Of a stretch of 64,000 nucleotides of DNA, positions 10,942 through 23,208 are shown piece after piece. The notes under the pieces were generated by a model that was not told where the DNA came from, did not search any database, and worked only from the letters and a program-made list of their open reading frames with translations. The DNA is from Portulaca oleracea (taxonomy: Eukaryota; Streptophyta; Magnoliopsida; Caryophyllales; Portulacaceae), in assembly GCA_029582165.1 (NCBI GenBank), contig CM055890.1, forward strand, positions 8,024,787 through 8,088,786. The letters are read 5' to 3'. The position numbers and the translations under genes are program-made. Within the stretch, counting starts at the first letter, position 1; each line of letters begins with the position of its first letter.

Positions 10942-11984
10942 CTCCCTCCGTCCCAATATAATTGACGGACCGCAGCAATTTGGAAATACTAATAATGAAA
11001 CTGCAAAAACTACCTTCAATTAGCGCACATGTCCTTTTCTTTTCATCCCTCTCGTTTTGTACACCCATTTTTAGATATTTTATACCCTTTTCTTTTTCAT
11101 TGTTTAACTCTTTTTCTCTTTTCAAATTAATGCAGCATACCTTTTCTCTCTCCTAAGTCTCTTCGTCCATTCTTCTCTCCAAAAAATAGATTCATTTGAA
11201 CAGTTTCCATGGCTTCTTTCATTACTCGATTTTTCATCTTCCACCTTGAAAGTGTAAGAAGCATGAGTTGAACATCCAATTACTAGCAATTCCCTCCAAA
11301 ATTTTGTTGCAACTGTTGGGTTCACCAATTCGTCATTCACCCTGACACAAGTAAGCTGAAGACTGGGATTGAGAATTTCGTCCGACCGTCGATTTGAAGA
11401 TTGGGGGTTAATACTGGGAAAAGATGCAGTGAAATACAGAGAGGATCTGAAGAGGAGTATTACGTACTAGACAAAGGATACAAACTCCATGCCCATCAAT
11501 CACCAAGAACACTTTGCAATAGATCTGGTATACCATCGGCTTTTCAATAGTGCCGTAGCGGAAGCCGCGGAGCCGGTTCTTCCCGCGGTGGTGAAATCGT
11601 CATGGGCGTGATGGAAACGGTGAGTAATTGCAAGTATGAAGAGAGAGAGAATCCAGTGAGTAATTGCAAGCATGAAGAAATTTTTACAAGTATGGAGACC
11701 AATTGCATGAGAAAACTATTTTGAAATCTAGTGAGTAATTTTCTTCTAAAAGAATGGAACTGGAGAAAGAGATAAAGAATCTAGTGAGTATTAGGAAACT
11801 GTGATATCCGTGAACAACATTAATTATTTTGAATTCAATTACAGTATGGATGAGAAAGAGTTAATATTTTTGAAAAGTAAAAAAAAAGTAAAATAATTGA
11901 ATTAAGTATTGGGAAAAGAGAGGTGACAATTATTTTGGGACAAAATAAGTTAATTAAAGTATCAGTTATATTGGAACGGAGAAG
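10942..11984. mobile_element. long Stowaway/mariner-type non-autonomous element
   Basis: The left end CTCCCTCCGTCCCAATATAA and the right end, whose reverse complement is CTTCTCCGTTCCAATATAAC, form a terminal inverted repeat. It is flanked by TA on both sides (10940-10941, 11985-11986), as expected for Tc1/mariner (Stowaway) elements. At 1043 bp it is longer than a typical Stowaway MITE and holds no transposase. The interior includes a GC-richer stretch (11340-11620) and repeated units with GTGAGTAATTGCAAG between about 11620 and 11800. Confidence 0.75.
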
Positions 11985-12031
11985 TACTCCTTAATATATT
12001 TACCATGCACATCACACATTTTGTTTAACTA

Positions 12032-12289
12032 CTCTCTCCGTTCCATATTAATTGTCATAATTTTGACTTTCACGGTCCCCAACATCTATCTTTGATAGAT
12101 AATTTCTCACATAATATGATAATAATAATTGTAGTATTATACTTTTATGATATTTATTTTTCGTTACGAATCTAATGGTGATAATTTTATATTCTAACTC
12201 ATTGTATATGTTGAGAAATTTAGGGTCAAATTTTTTAAAATTTGATTGCACAATTTCCAAATATGACAGTTAATATGTAACGGAGGGAG
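12032..12289. mobile_element. Stowaway MITE, 258 bp
   Basis: The ends CTCTCTCCGTTCCATATTAA and its inverted counterpart (right end ATGTAACGGAGGGAG) are flanked by TA (12030-12031 and 12290-12291). The interior is AT-rich and non-coding. A decayed relative lies at about 58331-58571; both share ATCTTTGATNGATAATTT and TTACGAATCTAAT blocks. Confidence 0.85.
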
Positions 12290-12572
12290 TAGTTAATTAG
12301 GAATGGAGTGATTTACTAACGCTAAACATCACAATTAACTATCCAGATATGTAAAACAAAACAACCAATTAAAGTAGCAGAAAGATCTTTTTACCCAAAG
12401 AGAACTCTTGATTAAACCCCCAATACTAACCACAATATATTACAGGTGGTCTTAGATCCAATATGAACGTTAATAGTTTGATTAAAGTTTAATCTCAGAC
12501 TCCAGTGAGAATCAAGCCAGGTTAGTACTCGTACTCCCACTGGGGATCTCATCATTGAACAATAAACTTATC

Positions 12573-12614
12573 ATGGGATGTTGAGTGTTGAGTGTTGAGT
12601 GTCGAGTGTTGACA
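12573..12614. repeat. short tandem repeat GTTGAGT-type
   Basis: Seven-base units (GTTGAGT, one GTCGAGT) repeat about five times, followed by an A-run. It lies about 350 bp upstream of the CHUP1/IPGA1-family start codon, probably in its promoter. No function can be assigned. Confidence 0.7.
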
Positions 12615-12954
12615 AAAAAAAAAAGATATTCTATTTGTGTGACAGAGTCAGTACTTGGGCCAGGCCATAGCCGAGAATCCGACCGTTGCTTCTCCCAATA
12701 ACCCCGTTGGGACTACCCACCATTCAAATTTCAAAAGTTCAAATGGAAGCCACCACCACTGACACTCAAACAAAACAAAGCTGCCATATTTTCCTCGCGA
12801 ATCACACCACGCTCTACGCTCCTCCAAATCCCTCGGTTTTCGAGCTTTTCGTCTTCCATTTTCCAATTTAATCCCCCCGCCCTTGTCTTGTGTTTGGCTA
12901 ATCAATTTTAATTTGCAGAGCAGCTTCCCTCCGCCATTCAAAACTGGAACAACG

Positions 12955-15900
12955 ATGAAGGAAGCTAACCTAACAAAACCCAAAGAAAATCGATCAAAAC
13001 CCTCTAAATTTTCCGACCAAAATCAGCCTCCCAAGAGTAATTCGAAAGGGGTTAGTACTAATTCATCCAAATTAAAGTCAGCCTCCACATGGGGTTCCAA
13101 CATTGTCAAGGGTTTAGCAGGAGAAAGAAAAAGCAAGCTTCAACCTTCGACAGCTGCACTACCCACGAAAAAACCGCTATCAAACCCTTTGCAGAGCATC
13201 AACAGTAGTAAGGTCAAAAGGGGTTTGATTGGGGAGTTATCTTGCTCTGTGGCAGCTACTCAAGTTCATCCTCACACCTTGAATTCACCCAAAAATGGAA
13301 ACTTACGGCTTTTGGGTTCAAGGGATTTGCTGGTGGAGATTGAGAATTTGAGGGCATTGTTGAAGGAATCAAAGGAGAGAGAGTTTCAGTTGCAAGCTGA
13401 GTTGTCAGAGAGTAAGAGGAATCAAAGGGTTCTGGAGTTGGAGAGAGAGGTTGAAGCCAAGGAAAATGAGGTTCAGGGTTTAGTGGGTAAGATCACTTTG
13501 CTTGAGTCTGAAAGAACAACTCTTAAAGACCAATTGAAGAGTTTAAGGAGCTCTGATTATGAAGGTTATGAGAATGAAATTCCTGCAAAACCCCTTAAAC
13601 CCAAGAGCCTTGAAATGGAAGTTGTGGAGCTCAGGCGGCTCAACAAGGAATTGCAGCTTCAAAAAAGAGACCTTTCTTGCAAAATAGCTTCTTTGGAGTC
13701 ACAGCTTGCCAAATCTTCCCAGGTATGTCCCACATATATTTTTCTGGGTAATTAGTACTATTATATATTGTCTTTGCTATTGTCATCTCTTTCAATAACC
13801 TGGAATCTGAAGTTATGTTTTGTAAGAAACTATTGTAACTTCTATGCTCTTTCTTGTTTGTTATTGTTAGAACGAGATTATCACTAAGATTAAGGCGGAG
13901 GCATCCATGTTGAGGCACACAAATGAAGATTTGTCGAAACAAGTGGAAGGATTGCAGATGAACAGGTTGAATGAGGTTGAGGAGCTTGCATATCTAAGGT
14001 GGGTGAACTCACAGTTGCGCAACGAGCTCCGCAACTCGTGTTCTTGTGCCACTTCTGAAGTGGGATCGAGCCCTTCTCGTGCCACTGAAATTAATCAGAC
14101 TCCCGGATTCCCCCGAGTCAGTGATGAATTTCTGGAATGCAGTAGTGCAAAGAGGGTGACATTAGTAAAGAAGCTAAACAAGTGGCCTGTTACTGATGAG
14201 GATCTTTCAAGCCTTGACAGTCCAAGTCATTCAGTCCTACATAGAAGATGGGATGAGCTCATGGAGGGAAATGGTAGTGCAACAAGAAGACACTCGATTA
14301 GCGGGTCAAGGTGTTCGGATGATGATTCCATGGTGAATAAGAGAAGGCAATCTGATGGGTTTATGTGCTCAAAAGAAGTGGAATCCAAAGAAGACGACCG
14401 GGCAAATTCTCAAAGGCATGAAACTAGTAAAGTTTTAGTGGGTTTGGATGTTGAGAAGAGGGCTTTGAGGGTACCAAATCCGCCTCCTAGGCCTTCATGT
14501 GTGAATTATTCTGTCGGGCATAAAGAAGCGGGGTCCACGCAAGCTCCTCCGGCCCCACCACCTCCTCCCCCGCCTCCTCCTCCTCCAAGGTTTTCAGCTG
14601 CAAATGCTTCTGGAGCTGTACAGCGTGCACCGCAAGTAGTCGAATTTTATCATTCCCTAATGAAAAGGGACACAAGAAGAGATTCTTCTGCTGGTACACT
14701 TTGTGACACCCCTAATGTGGCCAATGTCAAAAGCAGCATGATTGGTGAAATTGAGAACCGGTCGTCTTATTTGCTTGCTGTAAGTTCAGATACAGTACAT
14801 ATGTTTTCAGTGTAGCAAAGGAGCGATTCTGAGATAGTGTTTTTAAGTGACGTGCCTGTATTTTTTAATGTCTATGCAGATAAAGGCAGATGTCGAAACT
14901 CAAGGAGAATTTGTGAACTCGCTGATTAGAGAAGTAAACAATGCTGTGTATCGAGATATCGAGGATGTTGTGGCATTTGTCAAGTGGCTGGATGATGAAC
15001 TATGCTTCCTTGTGAGTTTTTCATATTTTGCATGCGATCATACATTGGAAGCTTTGCTTGAAATATCTTTTTGCTCGACTGTGGTTTATTTATTTACTCT
15101 CCTCGAACTTGAATGCTTCATCCTGTTTAGATTAGGGTCCTGATTTCATGTGAGAACTGCAAAGGTGCTTTTGTTCAGTAGCAAGTTTTCTCAAGTCTTT
15201 GTTCCTTGTCTACTGAACAAACGCGGACATGATTGAATACTTGAAAGCATGATTCAGAATTTCCTCTGTAACCAATTCATAGGAAAGTCTCAGTAAACAG
15301 TGGTGTCCCAGATACTCACCAACCATTATAGTCCTGTCTGGACATCTAGTAGTTTCACTTATGTTGCTGATATAGAGATACCTGAACCAAAGTGACTATA
15401 TGTTAGTGGCTGACTACTTATGCAGTATTGAAAGTATAAGGTGTTGAAAAGGGATCTTGTTGGAAAGAACTCAAACAAGGAGGGGCTTGTGATCCTAATA
15501 TTGACTGCAATTGATCTCACTGTTTCAAGGTTTAGTTTCAATTTGAATATTAAAGAAAAAGAATTCCTAATCTCATGCTATCAATACCCAGGTGGATGAA
15601 AGGGCAGTGTTAAAACACTTTGAATGGCCAGAAAAGAAAGCCGACACCTTACGAGAAGCTGCATTTGGGTACAAAGACCTAAAGAAGTTAGAATCAGAAG
15701 TCACTTACTATCGTGATGATCCTCGCTTGCCCTGTGATATTGCACTGAAGAAGATGGTTTCTTTGTCTGAGAAGTATGTTCTGTTTAAGTATTAGTGTTT
15801 GAAGCTATTGATTGCTGCTTGCCTTATTAAAACATGATGGCCTCATTCATGAATGCTCAACATGCTTTCAGGATTGAGCGTACTGTCTATAACCTTCTCC

Positions 15901-16381
15901 GAACAAGAGACTCATTGATGCGTAGCTGTAAAGAATTTCAAATTCCTGTTGATTGGATGCTTGACAGCGGGATCATAAGCAAGGTGAGCTTCTAGTTTAC
16001 ACATTGTGCAAAAATCTCAAGTTGGCCTCAGATCACACTAAACATTTCTTTCTATGTGTGTCATTGAGAGAACAGGTAAAGCTTGGTTCAGTTAAACTAG
16101 CAAAGAAATACATGAACAGAGTGGCGATAGAGCTCCAATCTAGGTCATCACTTGAGAAGGATCCAGCATTAGACTACATGCTACTTCAAGGAGTGAGGTT
16201 TGCTTTCAGAATTCACCAGGTTAGTTAAGTTCAATATGCATTCCTAAGGATCCCAAGAAATTCAACACAAAAATATCCTAATGTACCTTCCTAAATGCAG
16301 TTTGCTGGAGGATTTGATGCTGAAACTATGGAAGCATTTGAAGAACTTCGCCGTCTTGCTCACACTCTCAACAAAAGATGA
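12955..16381 (+). CDS. CHUP1/IPGA1-family coiled-coil protein, 7 exons
   Basis: Exons are 12955-13722, 13871-14779, 14880-15011, 15592-15773, 15872-15983, 16076-16219 and 16301-16381. All junctions are GT-AG and in phase, giving 775 residues. Residues about 120-310 are rich in Leu and charged heptads (coiled coil), ending in the family signature ELAYLRWVNSQLRNELRN. A polyproline run lies near 481-497. The C-terminal part (about 560-775) with ADVETQGEFVNSLIREV, DERAVLKHFEWPE and LLQGVRFAFRIHQ is the conserved CHUP1-like domain. Known members act at the cytoskeleton: CHUP1 in chloroplast positioning on actin, IPGA1 in microtubule-dependent growth. It lacks an obvious N-terminal chloroplast-anchoring hydrophobic segment, so an IPGA1-like member is more likely. 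ATG 12955 is the first in-frame start past a stretch that looks like 5'UTR. Confidence 0.93.
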
Positions 16382-16860
16382 CATCGAAAGGGAGGGGGTT
16401 TGTTCGATACATACACGTATACTTATAGTATTTGGTGTAGAAAATTTTGTTCTTGCAGGCCATGTTAGTTGGACTCGAGTACCAGTGTCTGATATGATGA
16501 ATACTTGTACTACCATTGTTAGGGGTATCTTCCAGAAATTTTGAGGGTGCTTAGTGCAGTAAGAAGTATTCAAATATCAGACAATTTCCAATACTCAGTC
16601 AGTCAATAGGGAGGGGCATGTATGTTAGAGTGAAATCTCAAGTCCAATTAACATAGTAGGCAAGAGGGGAGGGGGGGTGCCCTAGGATTTTACTATCTCA
16701 GTAAGTGTAGTTGAAACAAGAGATTTCCTGGGAGAGTTTGTACTCCATTCAGCCCCACTTGTTTTGTACAAGAATTCAGTAAAAGCTTACTAGAAGTTTT
16801 GAATAGCTAATTAAAAGTCAATCTTATGGTTGGTATCAAATGTTTTAGCTTCAGTGGCTC
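16382..16860 (+). other. probable 3'UTR of the CHUP1/IPGA1-family gene
   Basis: This AT-rich sequence follows the stop codon with no ORF of note. It contains a G-rich run near 16665-16678. The exact polyadenylation site is not visible. Confidence 0.4.
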
Positions 16861-16946
16861 ATGGATAGGCTTTCCTTGATGTTTGTTCTTAATTTTTTTT
16901 CCAAGCTTTCCAATGTCATCTTCTACGTTTTAAATTTTAACATGCT

Positions 16947-17116
16947 ACTTCCGTCTTTATTTGTTTATCCATTAAACTAATTTTTTTTGGTTCCTAATTA
17001 TATGTTATTTTCCATTTTCAATATAACTTTTGTCAATTTTACATTTAAGTAAGGAAATTGGATTTTAATAATTTCTATGACTATTAAATAGGGACGGAGA
17101 TAGGGACAGAGGGAGC
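16947..17116. mobile_element. decayed Stowaway-like MITE
   Basis: The left end CTTCCGTCTTTATTTGTTTA and the right end GGGACGGAGATAGGGACAGA resemble inverted Stowaway termini in an AT-rich, non-coding 170-bp interval. Only the left side keeps a TA; the right target site is mutated. Assignment is by similarity of the ends. Confidence 0.5.
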
Positions 17117-17546
17117 AATGTATTTGCAATAATTAATTACACCACTAGATTCATTATGATCATAGTTTTGATGACAATTTAATGATGTTAATTTGTATCT
17201 TAAATTATTTAGAACCCTTCAGTTGACACATTTGGTTCAATCTTTGGCCAATCTCGATGTGCTAGGGGCGTTTCCTTGGTTGTTTTTGATATGAAAGAGT
17301 TGAAATTCATTTTCTCAAGGGTTTTGCTCTCCGTTGCCCCCTTTTTGCTGTCGTGCCCCCTTTTTGTTGTCATTGCCCCAAGCTACCCTCACCCCTCTCA
17401 CTCTTGCTCTCAATATCTAAGCTCTTTCTCTAAATCCAATAATTTTACCTGACAATTTCTTCAAAATGTATAGTGGAAGATTATCTAATGAAGAAGAGTT
17501 TTTTTTTTTAAAAAAAAAAAACCAGTCAAAATATTGGACAATTATG

Positions 17547-17712
17547 TTCTTCTGTCGTAGAGGCATATCATCCACGGCAGAACGCTCCCATAAGGCGTTC
17601 CGTCCTTGGTCTAGACTCCCTCAGATGGCGTCTCAGGCAAGGCCGGAACGCCCTTGTAGGGCATCCGGACCTTAGCCAGAACACCTTATGAGGGCGTTTC
17701 GGCTGAATTTTT
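17547..17712. repeat. 33-bp tandem repeat, each unit a hairpin
   Basis: Units start at 17580, 17613, 17646 and 17679, exactly 33 bp apart; a weaker unit may precede at 17547. Each begins with an inverted repeat of the type GAACGCYC...RRGGCGTTCC. The block is GC-rich within AT-rich surroundings. No protein or RNA gene is recognised here. Confidence 0.65.
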
Positions 17713-17719
17713 AGGGTTT

Positions 17720-18026
17720 AATTTTTTTTATTTTATAGTAATTGCTATTATCATTATTTTTGTAAATTTAATTATTATTTCTGTTAATATTATTAATTCA
17801 AATCTTACATAATATTATTAGTGTGATTATTGTTATTATTATTGTTTATATTATTAAAATTAGTATTCTTATTTTTATTATTATTATTATTATTATTATT
17901 GTTATTATTAGTAGTAGTATTATCATCATTATGCTTATAGTTAATGTTTTTATTCTCATTTAATGTTTTTGTGATTAATATTATGCTAAGACGGTAAATA
18001 TTTAAATTTTTTAAATTTGACCGTAG
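17720..18026. repeat. ATT/TTA-rich low-complexity stretch
   Basis: Long runs of ATT/TTA triplets (best at 17870-17915) fill this segment. An antisense ORF rich in Asn is produced by these repeats and is not a gene. The segment ends in a plausible splice acceptor (CCGTAG at 18021-18026), so it may be the intron before the Mutator-like exon. Confidence 0.5.
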
Positions 18027-18320
18027 GTTCCGCTCGAGGACTTTGGCGGAGATGGTGTCGACTATCCGACTTGGATGAAGTACATGGAAAAGTTTGTTTG
18101 TGCGTACACCGACGAAATCCCCCACATAGGAAACATCGAGACTTCGAGAATGGAGAGCCAACACTCGTCGTTCAAGTACCATCTCAGTAGTGGTAGAGGG
18201 TCGTTTGATCGGTTGTGTAGGAGGGGCCATCACCAGATCAAAAACTAGCCAACCAAGATTAAGAAGGCACTTGAGCAGTCCAGAAGTGGACACTTAGTTT
18301 TGAAGAAAGCTGGACTGTTC
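18027..18320 (+). pseudogene. Mutator-like (MULE) transposase fragment, left part
   Basis: An open stretch of 98 codons follows a likely splice acceptor. It contains FVCAYTDEIPHIGNIETSRM and ESQHSSFKYHLSSGRGSFD, then KALEQSRSG. This pattern (acidic-rich Trp-Thr-Asp segment, TNR/TSRxES motif) matches the C-terminal part of MULE/FAR1-type transposases. One in-frame TAG interrupts it. A Ty3/gypsy element is inserted right after codon 98; the frame resumes at 23899. Confidence 0.75.
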
Positions 18321-19689
18321 TGATGTATGCTAGCTCACAATGATCAGAGTACTGAACTAGAATGCATCATACAGGCATACACACACAGCTGAATGTTGAA
18401 ATAACAATAGCTAATTGAAAACAATTGGTTGGACTAGATGACAAACCGATGAGAAGTAAAAAGGATAGTCTTGCTTACAACTGATACAGACACACCACAG
18501 TTGCAATCAAGGGCAATGGACTTTCACATTCATGCTCCTACAGACACACCAGAGCATGGATGATCAAGCACACCTTACACTTGCTGGATTCTTGCCAAAA
18601 TCCAGTGACAGGAGCTGATTTCACCAGGGGTTCGAGAGTTATCTATTACTCACAAACATAGAGAGGTTCTAAAATACTCGAGAATACTATTGAACAAACA
18701 CTGAGATGCCTTTCATTGTTGGAAACATCAGAATATAAAGACTACAATAGTTTGATTAGCAGCTGCTTAATCATAAGCTAACTGTCTAATCTCCCTGGAC
18801 TAATCCTAACTTGCAATGCTTAAAACAAATACATTTGATTACATCCTAAGCTAGCTAATATGATCCGGATTACAACTTGATATAGAAAATAAAGGAAAAT
18901 GCAAACAAAGTTTTGATTGGACCAAATGCCAAAAGGGTGGCAAATTGAACCAATGAGAAGCTTTCTTGCCTAAGGGGGTAAAAAATAATGTTATTGAGAT
19001 AATTCATGCGCAAATGCTAACCTGGAAGTAATCTCCACAGGTTAATATTAGGCTGGAAAGACCAAAACAACCCTTATGGACAGATAACAAAACACTTAGC
19101 CTCAGAACTGAGGTTCTGGAAAAACTGATAACAAACAACCCTGCTGGGATTGTTTGTCCTGGCATCTGAAACTTGCTGTTGCCATGCTCGAACATGCTGG
19201 GACTTGGCTTGGACTTGAAAATGGCATGACATAGAACAAAAAACTCCTGGGGAACCTTGGCTGAATCTTCCTCAATCAACAGATATGACATTGAGAAAGA
19301 CTGCTGCTTGAACTGTTGCTGCTGGGAACTGAATTTGGTCTGAATGACCAATGCTGATAGGCTGGATGGCTGTAGATGCCAAGACATGTCTCACAAGTGT
19401 GTAACAAGCTTAGATGGATGTTGTTGGTGGGTTGGTGGATGCTGGTGAAGCTGTGAACCTCCTGCTGGGTAGCTGAACTGCTGAGTGACATGCTGAATGA
19501 CCTGCTGTCTTTGTTGGGATTTGGAAGCCTGCTGTTTCTGCTGGAAATGCTTCCTTAGCTGCTGAGTTTGGTGAGTACACATGGTATCCTCCTTGTGCTG
19601 CTGCTGAAAGTGTTGGTGAAGTTCCTATGGATGCCTCCTTTGTTGATGAAGCTGCTATTGTTTGCTGTTCTTCATGATGGTCTCCATCA
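18321..19689 (-). repeat. 3' LTR of the gypsy element
   Basis: This is a full-length LTR of 1369 bp. Positions 19011-19689 are repeated almost exactly at 23209-23893. The integrase reading frame runs about 280 nt into it (down to 19410). Confidence 0.88.
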
Positions 19690-22600
19690 TCCTCCCCAGG
19701 TTGAGGAAAGTTTGTCCTCAAACTTAGAAGGTCTTCATCTGCTGGATAATATGGTCGAAGATCTGCTACATTGAATGTTGCTGAACCCCCATGCTCTTCA
19801 GATAGGTCCAACCTATAGGCATTGTCTCCAATTTTCTCAAGCACTTCAAAGGGGCCATCTACTCTGGGTAGTAGCTTTCCTTTTCTCTTGCTGGGGAACT
19901 TGTCTTTCCTTAGATGGATCCAAACTAGATCTCCTGGCTGGAATGTCATCTTCTTCCTGTGTTTGTTTGCTGATGTAGACACCTGTTCAGTATACTTGGC
20001 AATTTTCTCCTTCACTTGCTGATGAAGCTCCTTGATTTGTTCTGCTCTTTTACCTGCTTCAAAACTAAATTTGACATAAGTAGTTAGTGGAACTAAATCC
20101 AAAGGGGAAATTGGATTTTTACCATAGACTACTTGGAATGGAGAGTAGCCTGTGGCCTTGGATGGTGCTTTGTTGTAAGCAAACTCAGCATGGGGCAAGA
20201 GAGTGTCCCATCCTGCTTTATTTTTGTGGATCAGTGCTCTCAATAGGACTCCAAGTGTTCTATTAATAACCTCTGTCTGGCCATCAGTCTGTGGGTGGCA
20301 AGTGGTGCTGTACTTGAGCTGGGTGCCCAATTTCTTCCACAAAGTAACCCAAAAATGGCTCAAAAACTTGGTATCTCTGTCAGACACCATTGTTTTTGGC
20401 ACTCCATGCAGTCTTACAACCTCCTGGAAGAACAATTCAGCAACTTTTGTGGCATCAAAGGTGGTGTGGCATGGTATGAAATGTGTCATCTTTGAAAATC
20501 TGTCAACTACCACCATCACTGAATCTTTCCCTCGTTGGGTTCTTGGCAAACCCACAATGAAATCAAGGCTAACATCTTCCCAAGGGCTACTGGGAATTGG
20601 TAAAGGTGTGTATAAGCCTTGGGGTAGGCTGTGTGACTTAGCCTATTGAAAAATGTTGCACCTCTTCAGTAGATGCTCCACATCTTTTCTTATCTCTGGC
20701 CAATTGTAGTGCTCTTTCAACATCAACAATGTCTTTTCAACTCCAAAATGACCTGCTAGACTCCCTCCATGGACTTCTGAGATCAATAGCTCCCTGAAAC
20801 TGCTCTTAGGAACACACAGTCTGCTTCCTTTGAACAAGTAACCCTGGTCTAGGTGATACAGACCCTGGGGTTGCTGCTAGCACTTCTGATACACCTGCTT
20901 AAAGTCTCCATCCTCCTGATACAAAGCTTTCAAATGCTCAAAACCCCAAATTCTAGAATCAAGTATATGAAGCAACATATACCTTCTACTCAATGCATCT
21001 GCTCCCTTGTTTAGTACTCATGATTTGTGGTGGATCATGAAGTGAAACTGCTGCATGAACTCTACCCAAGCAGCATGCCTGGTGTTGAGCTTGTGCTGCC
21101 CTTGAATGAACTTTAAGGCCTCATGATCACTGTGTAGAATGAACTCTACTCCAACAAGGTAGTGCCTCCAGTGTTGAAGAGCTCTAATGATGGCATAGAA
21201 CTCTTTGTCATCGGTGTTGTACTTCCTCTTTGCATCATTCAACTTCTCACTGAAATAGACAACTGGCTTGCCCTCCTGGGTCAATACTGCTCCTGTGCCA
21301 ACTCTTGAAGCATCACATTCCACCTTAAAAACCTTGCTGAAACTGGGCAGTGCTAGAACTGGTGCTGAAGTAAGCCTCTCCTTGACTTCTTCAAAGGCTC
21401 TTTGGGCTGCTGTTGTCCAAATAAAGGACTTTCCCTTCACCACTTCAGTCATTGGAGCCAAAATGGTGCTAAAATTCTTGACAAATCTTCTGTAAAATGA
21501 AGTCAGGCCATGAAAGCTCCTGACTTGTTGAATAGAAGTGGGCACAGACCACTCCCTGATAGCTTTGATTTTCTCCTCATCAACTTGGATACCTGCTGCT
21601 GTGACAATGTACCCCAAGAAGTTCACTTGTGCTGTAAAGAACTGACACTTCTTGCGATTGCCAAATAATTCCTCCCTGCTCAGAATATCTAAAACCTCCT
21701 GCAAATGCTAGACATGCTCTTGCTCTGACCTGCTATAGACAAGAATATCATCAAAGTACACCACAACACTCTTGCCTATGAGTGGTTTAAGGACCTGGTT
21801 CATGAGCCTCATGAATGTAGATGGGGCATTAGTCAGGCCAAAAGGCATGACCAACCAATCAAACAAACCTCCCTTGGTCTTGAATGTTGTTTTCCACTCA
21901 TCTCCCTCATAAATCCTAATTTGATAGTATCCACTCCTTAAATCAATCTTAGAAAAGACTGCTGACCCATGTAATTCATCCAACATATCTTCAAGCCTAG
22001 GTATAGGGTACCTATACTTGATTGTGATCTTGTTAATGGCCCTACAATCAATACACATTCTCTGACTCCCATCTTTCTTAGGCACTAACAAGGCTGGAAC
22101 TGCACATGGACTTAGACTATCCCTAATCATGCCCTTTTCCAACAACTCATCCACCTGCCTCTGTATTTCATTGGTATCTGCTGGTGTCATCCTATAAGCT
22201 GACTTATTAGGCAACACTGATCCAGGCATTAGGTCAATTTTGTGCTGGATATCTCTTTTAGGTGGCAAACCATGTGGCATTTCTTCAGGAAATACATGCT
22301 GATACTGCTGGAGTAAAGGTAGGAATAAAGGGTGGTCATTTTGTGGGGCTGAGGGTTCTTCAAGGTCTAAAAGGATCAAGTCTCTTTGTGTGCTAAATTC
22401 ATGTTGATCAGATAAAAGCAACACATCAAGACTAGGTTCAAGACAAAGATTCTTGGATTTCTTGGCTAACTGTGAGGGTTTCATGGGGGTAAGGATGATC
22501 TTTCTGTGGTTTAGGGTAAGTGTGTAGGTATTTGCTCTACCACAATGGCTCACTGATCTATCATATAACCAAGGTCAAGCCAAAAGCAAATGACATGCAT

Positions 22601-23200
22601 CCATTGGCAAAACATCACACCAGACCTCATCCTTATATGATTGACCAATTGAAAAACTCACAAGGCATCTAGCAGAAATTTGGATACCTTTCCCTGAGTT
22701 GAGCCACTGAATGGTGTATGGAGCTGGGTGGGGCTTGGTTGCCAAGTTGAGCTTCTTCACCATAGTGCTGGAGGCTACATTAGTACAGCTTCCACTATCA
22801 ATAATCACATAGCACGCCTTCCCTCCAATAGTACACCTTGTGTGGAAGATATTCTCCCTCTGCTCTTCTGCTTCTGATACCGCTGAGCTGCTTAGAACTC
22901 TTCTAATCACCAATAATCCCCCTTCATCTGGACCCTCATCTATAGCATCATCATAGATGGGATCATGCTCTGGCTCCTCATAGACTTGTTCTTCTTCCTG
23001 CACATTTTCGGAGTCAATAAACAAAGCTACCTGGTACTCAACAAGAGTAACCATCCTTTTGTTTGGACATTCTAAGGCAATGTGCCCCAGGCCTTGACAT
23101 CTGAAACATCTTCTTTCATTGAATGGCCTTCCTGCTGGTGCTGAAGGTCTTTGGGGGTAGGTTTGAGGTTGAATTTGTGGGGGTTTTGAGGGTGGGGGGT
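19410..23200 (-). pseudogene. gypsy Gag(part)-Pol polyprotein with premature stops
   Basis: From high to low coordinates: gag knuckle CFRCQGLGHIALEC (about 23066-23112), protease with IDSGSCTNVA, RT ([29 protein letters not shown]), RNase H (VECDASRVGTGAVL, LHSDHEALK), integrase zinc region (HYNWPEIRKDVEHLLKRC) and core ([27 protein letters not shown]). A GPF/Y-like end ([21 protein letters not shown]) follows. In-frame stops lie near 22558, 21706, 21016, 20879 and 20641. No chromodomain is seen. Similarity to the Reina group is from family knowledge. Confidence 0.9.
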
Positions 23201-23208
23201 CTATTTTG

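Noticed and set aside
12648..12983. 111-codon minus-strand ORF at the CHUP1/IPGA1-family start
   Set aside because: It is antisense to the promoter and first exon and matches nothing.
17805..18293. 162-codon minus-strand ORF rich in Asn
   Set aside because: Created by ATT/TTA triplet repeats and antisense to the Mutator-like exon.
20203..20649. 148-codon plus-strand ORF opposite the gypsy integrase
   Set aside because: Antisense shadow of a clear integrase on the minus strand.
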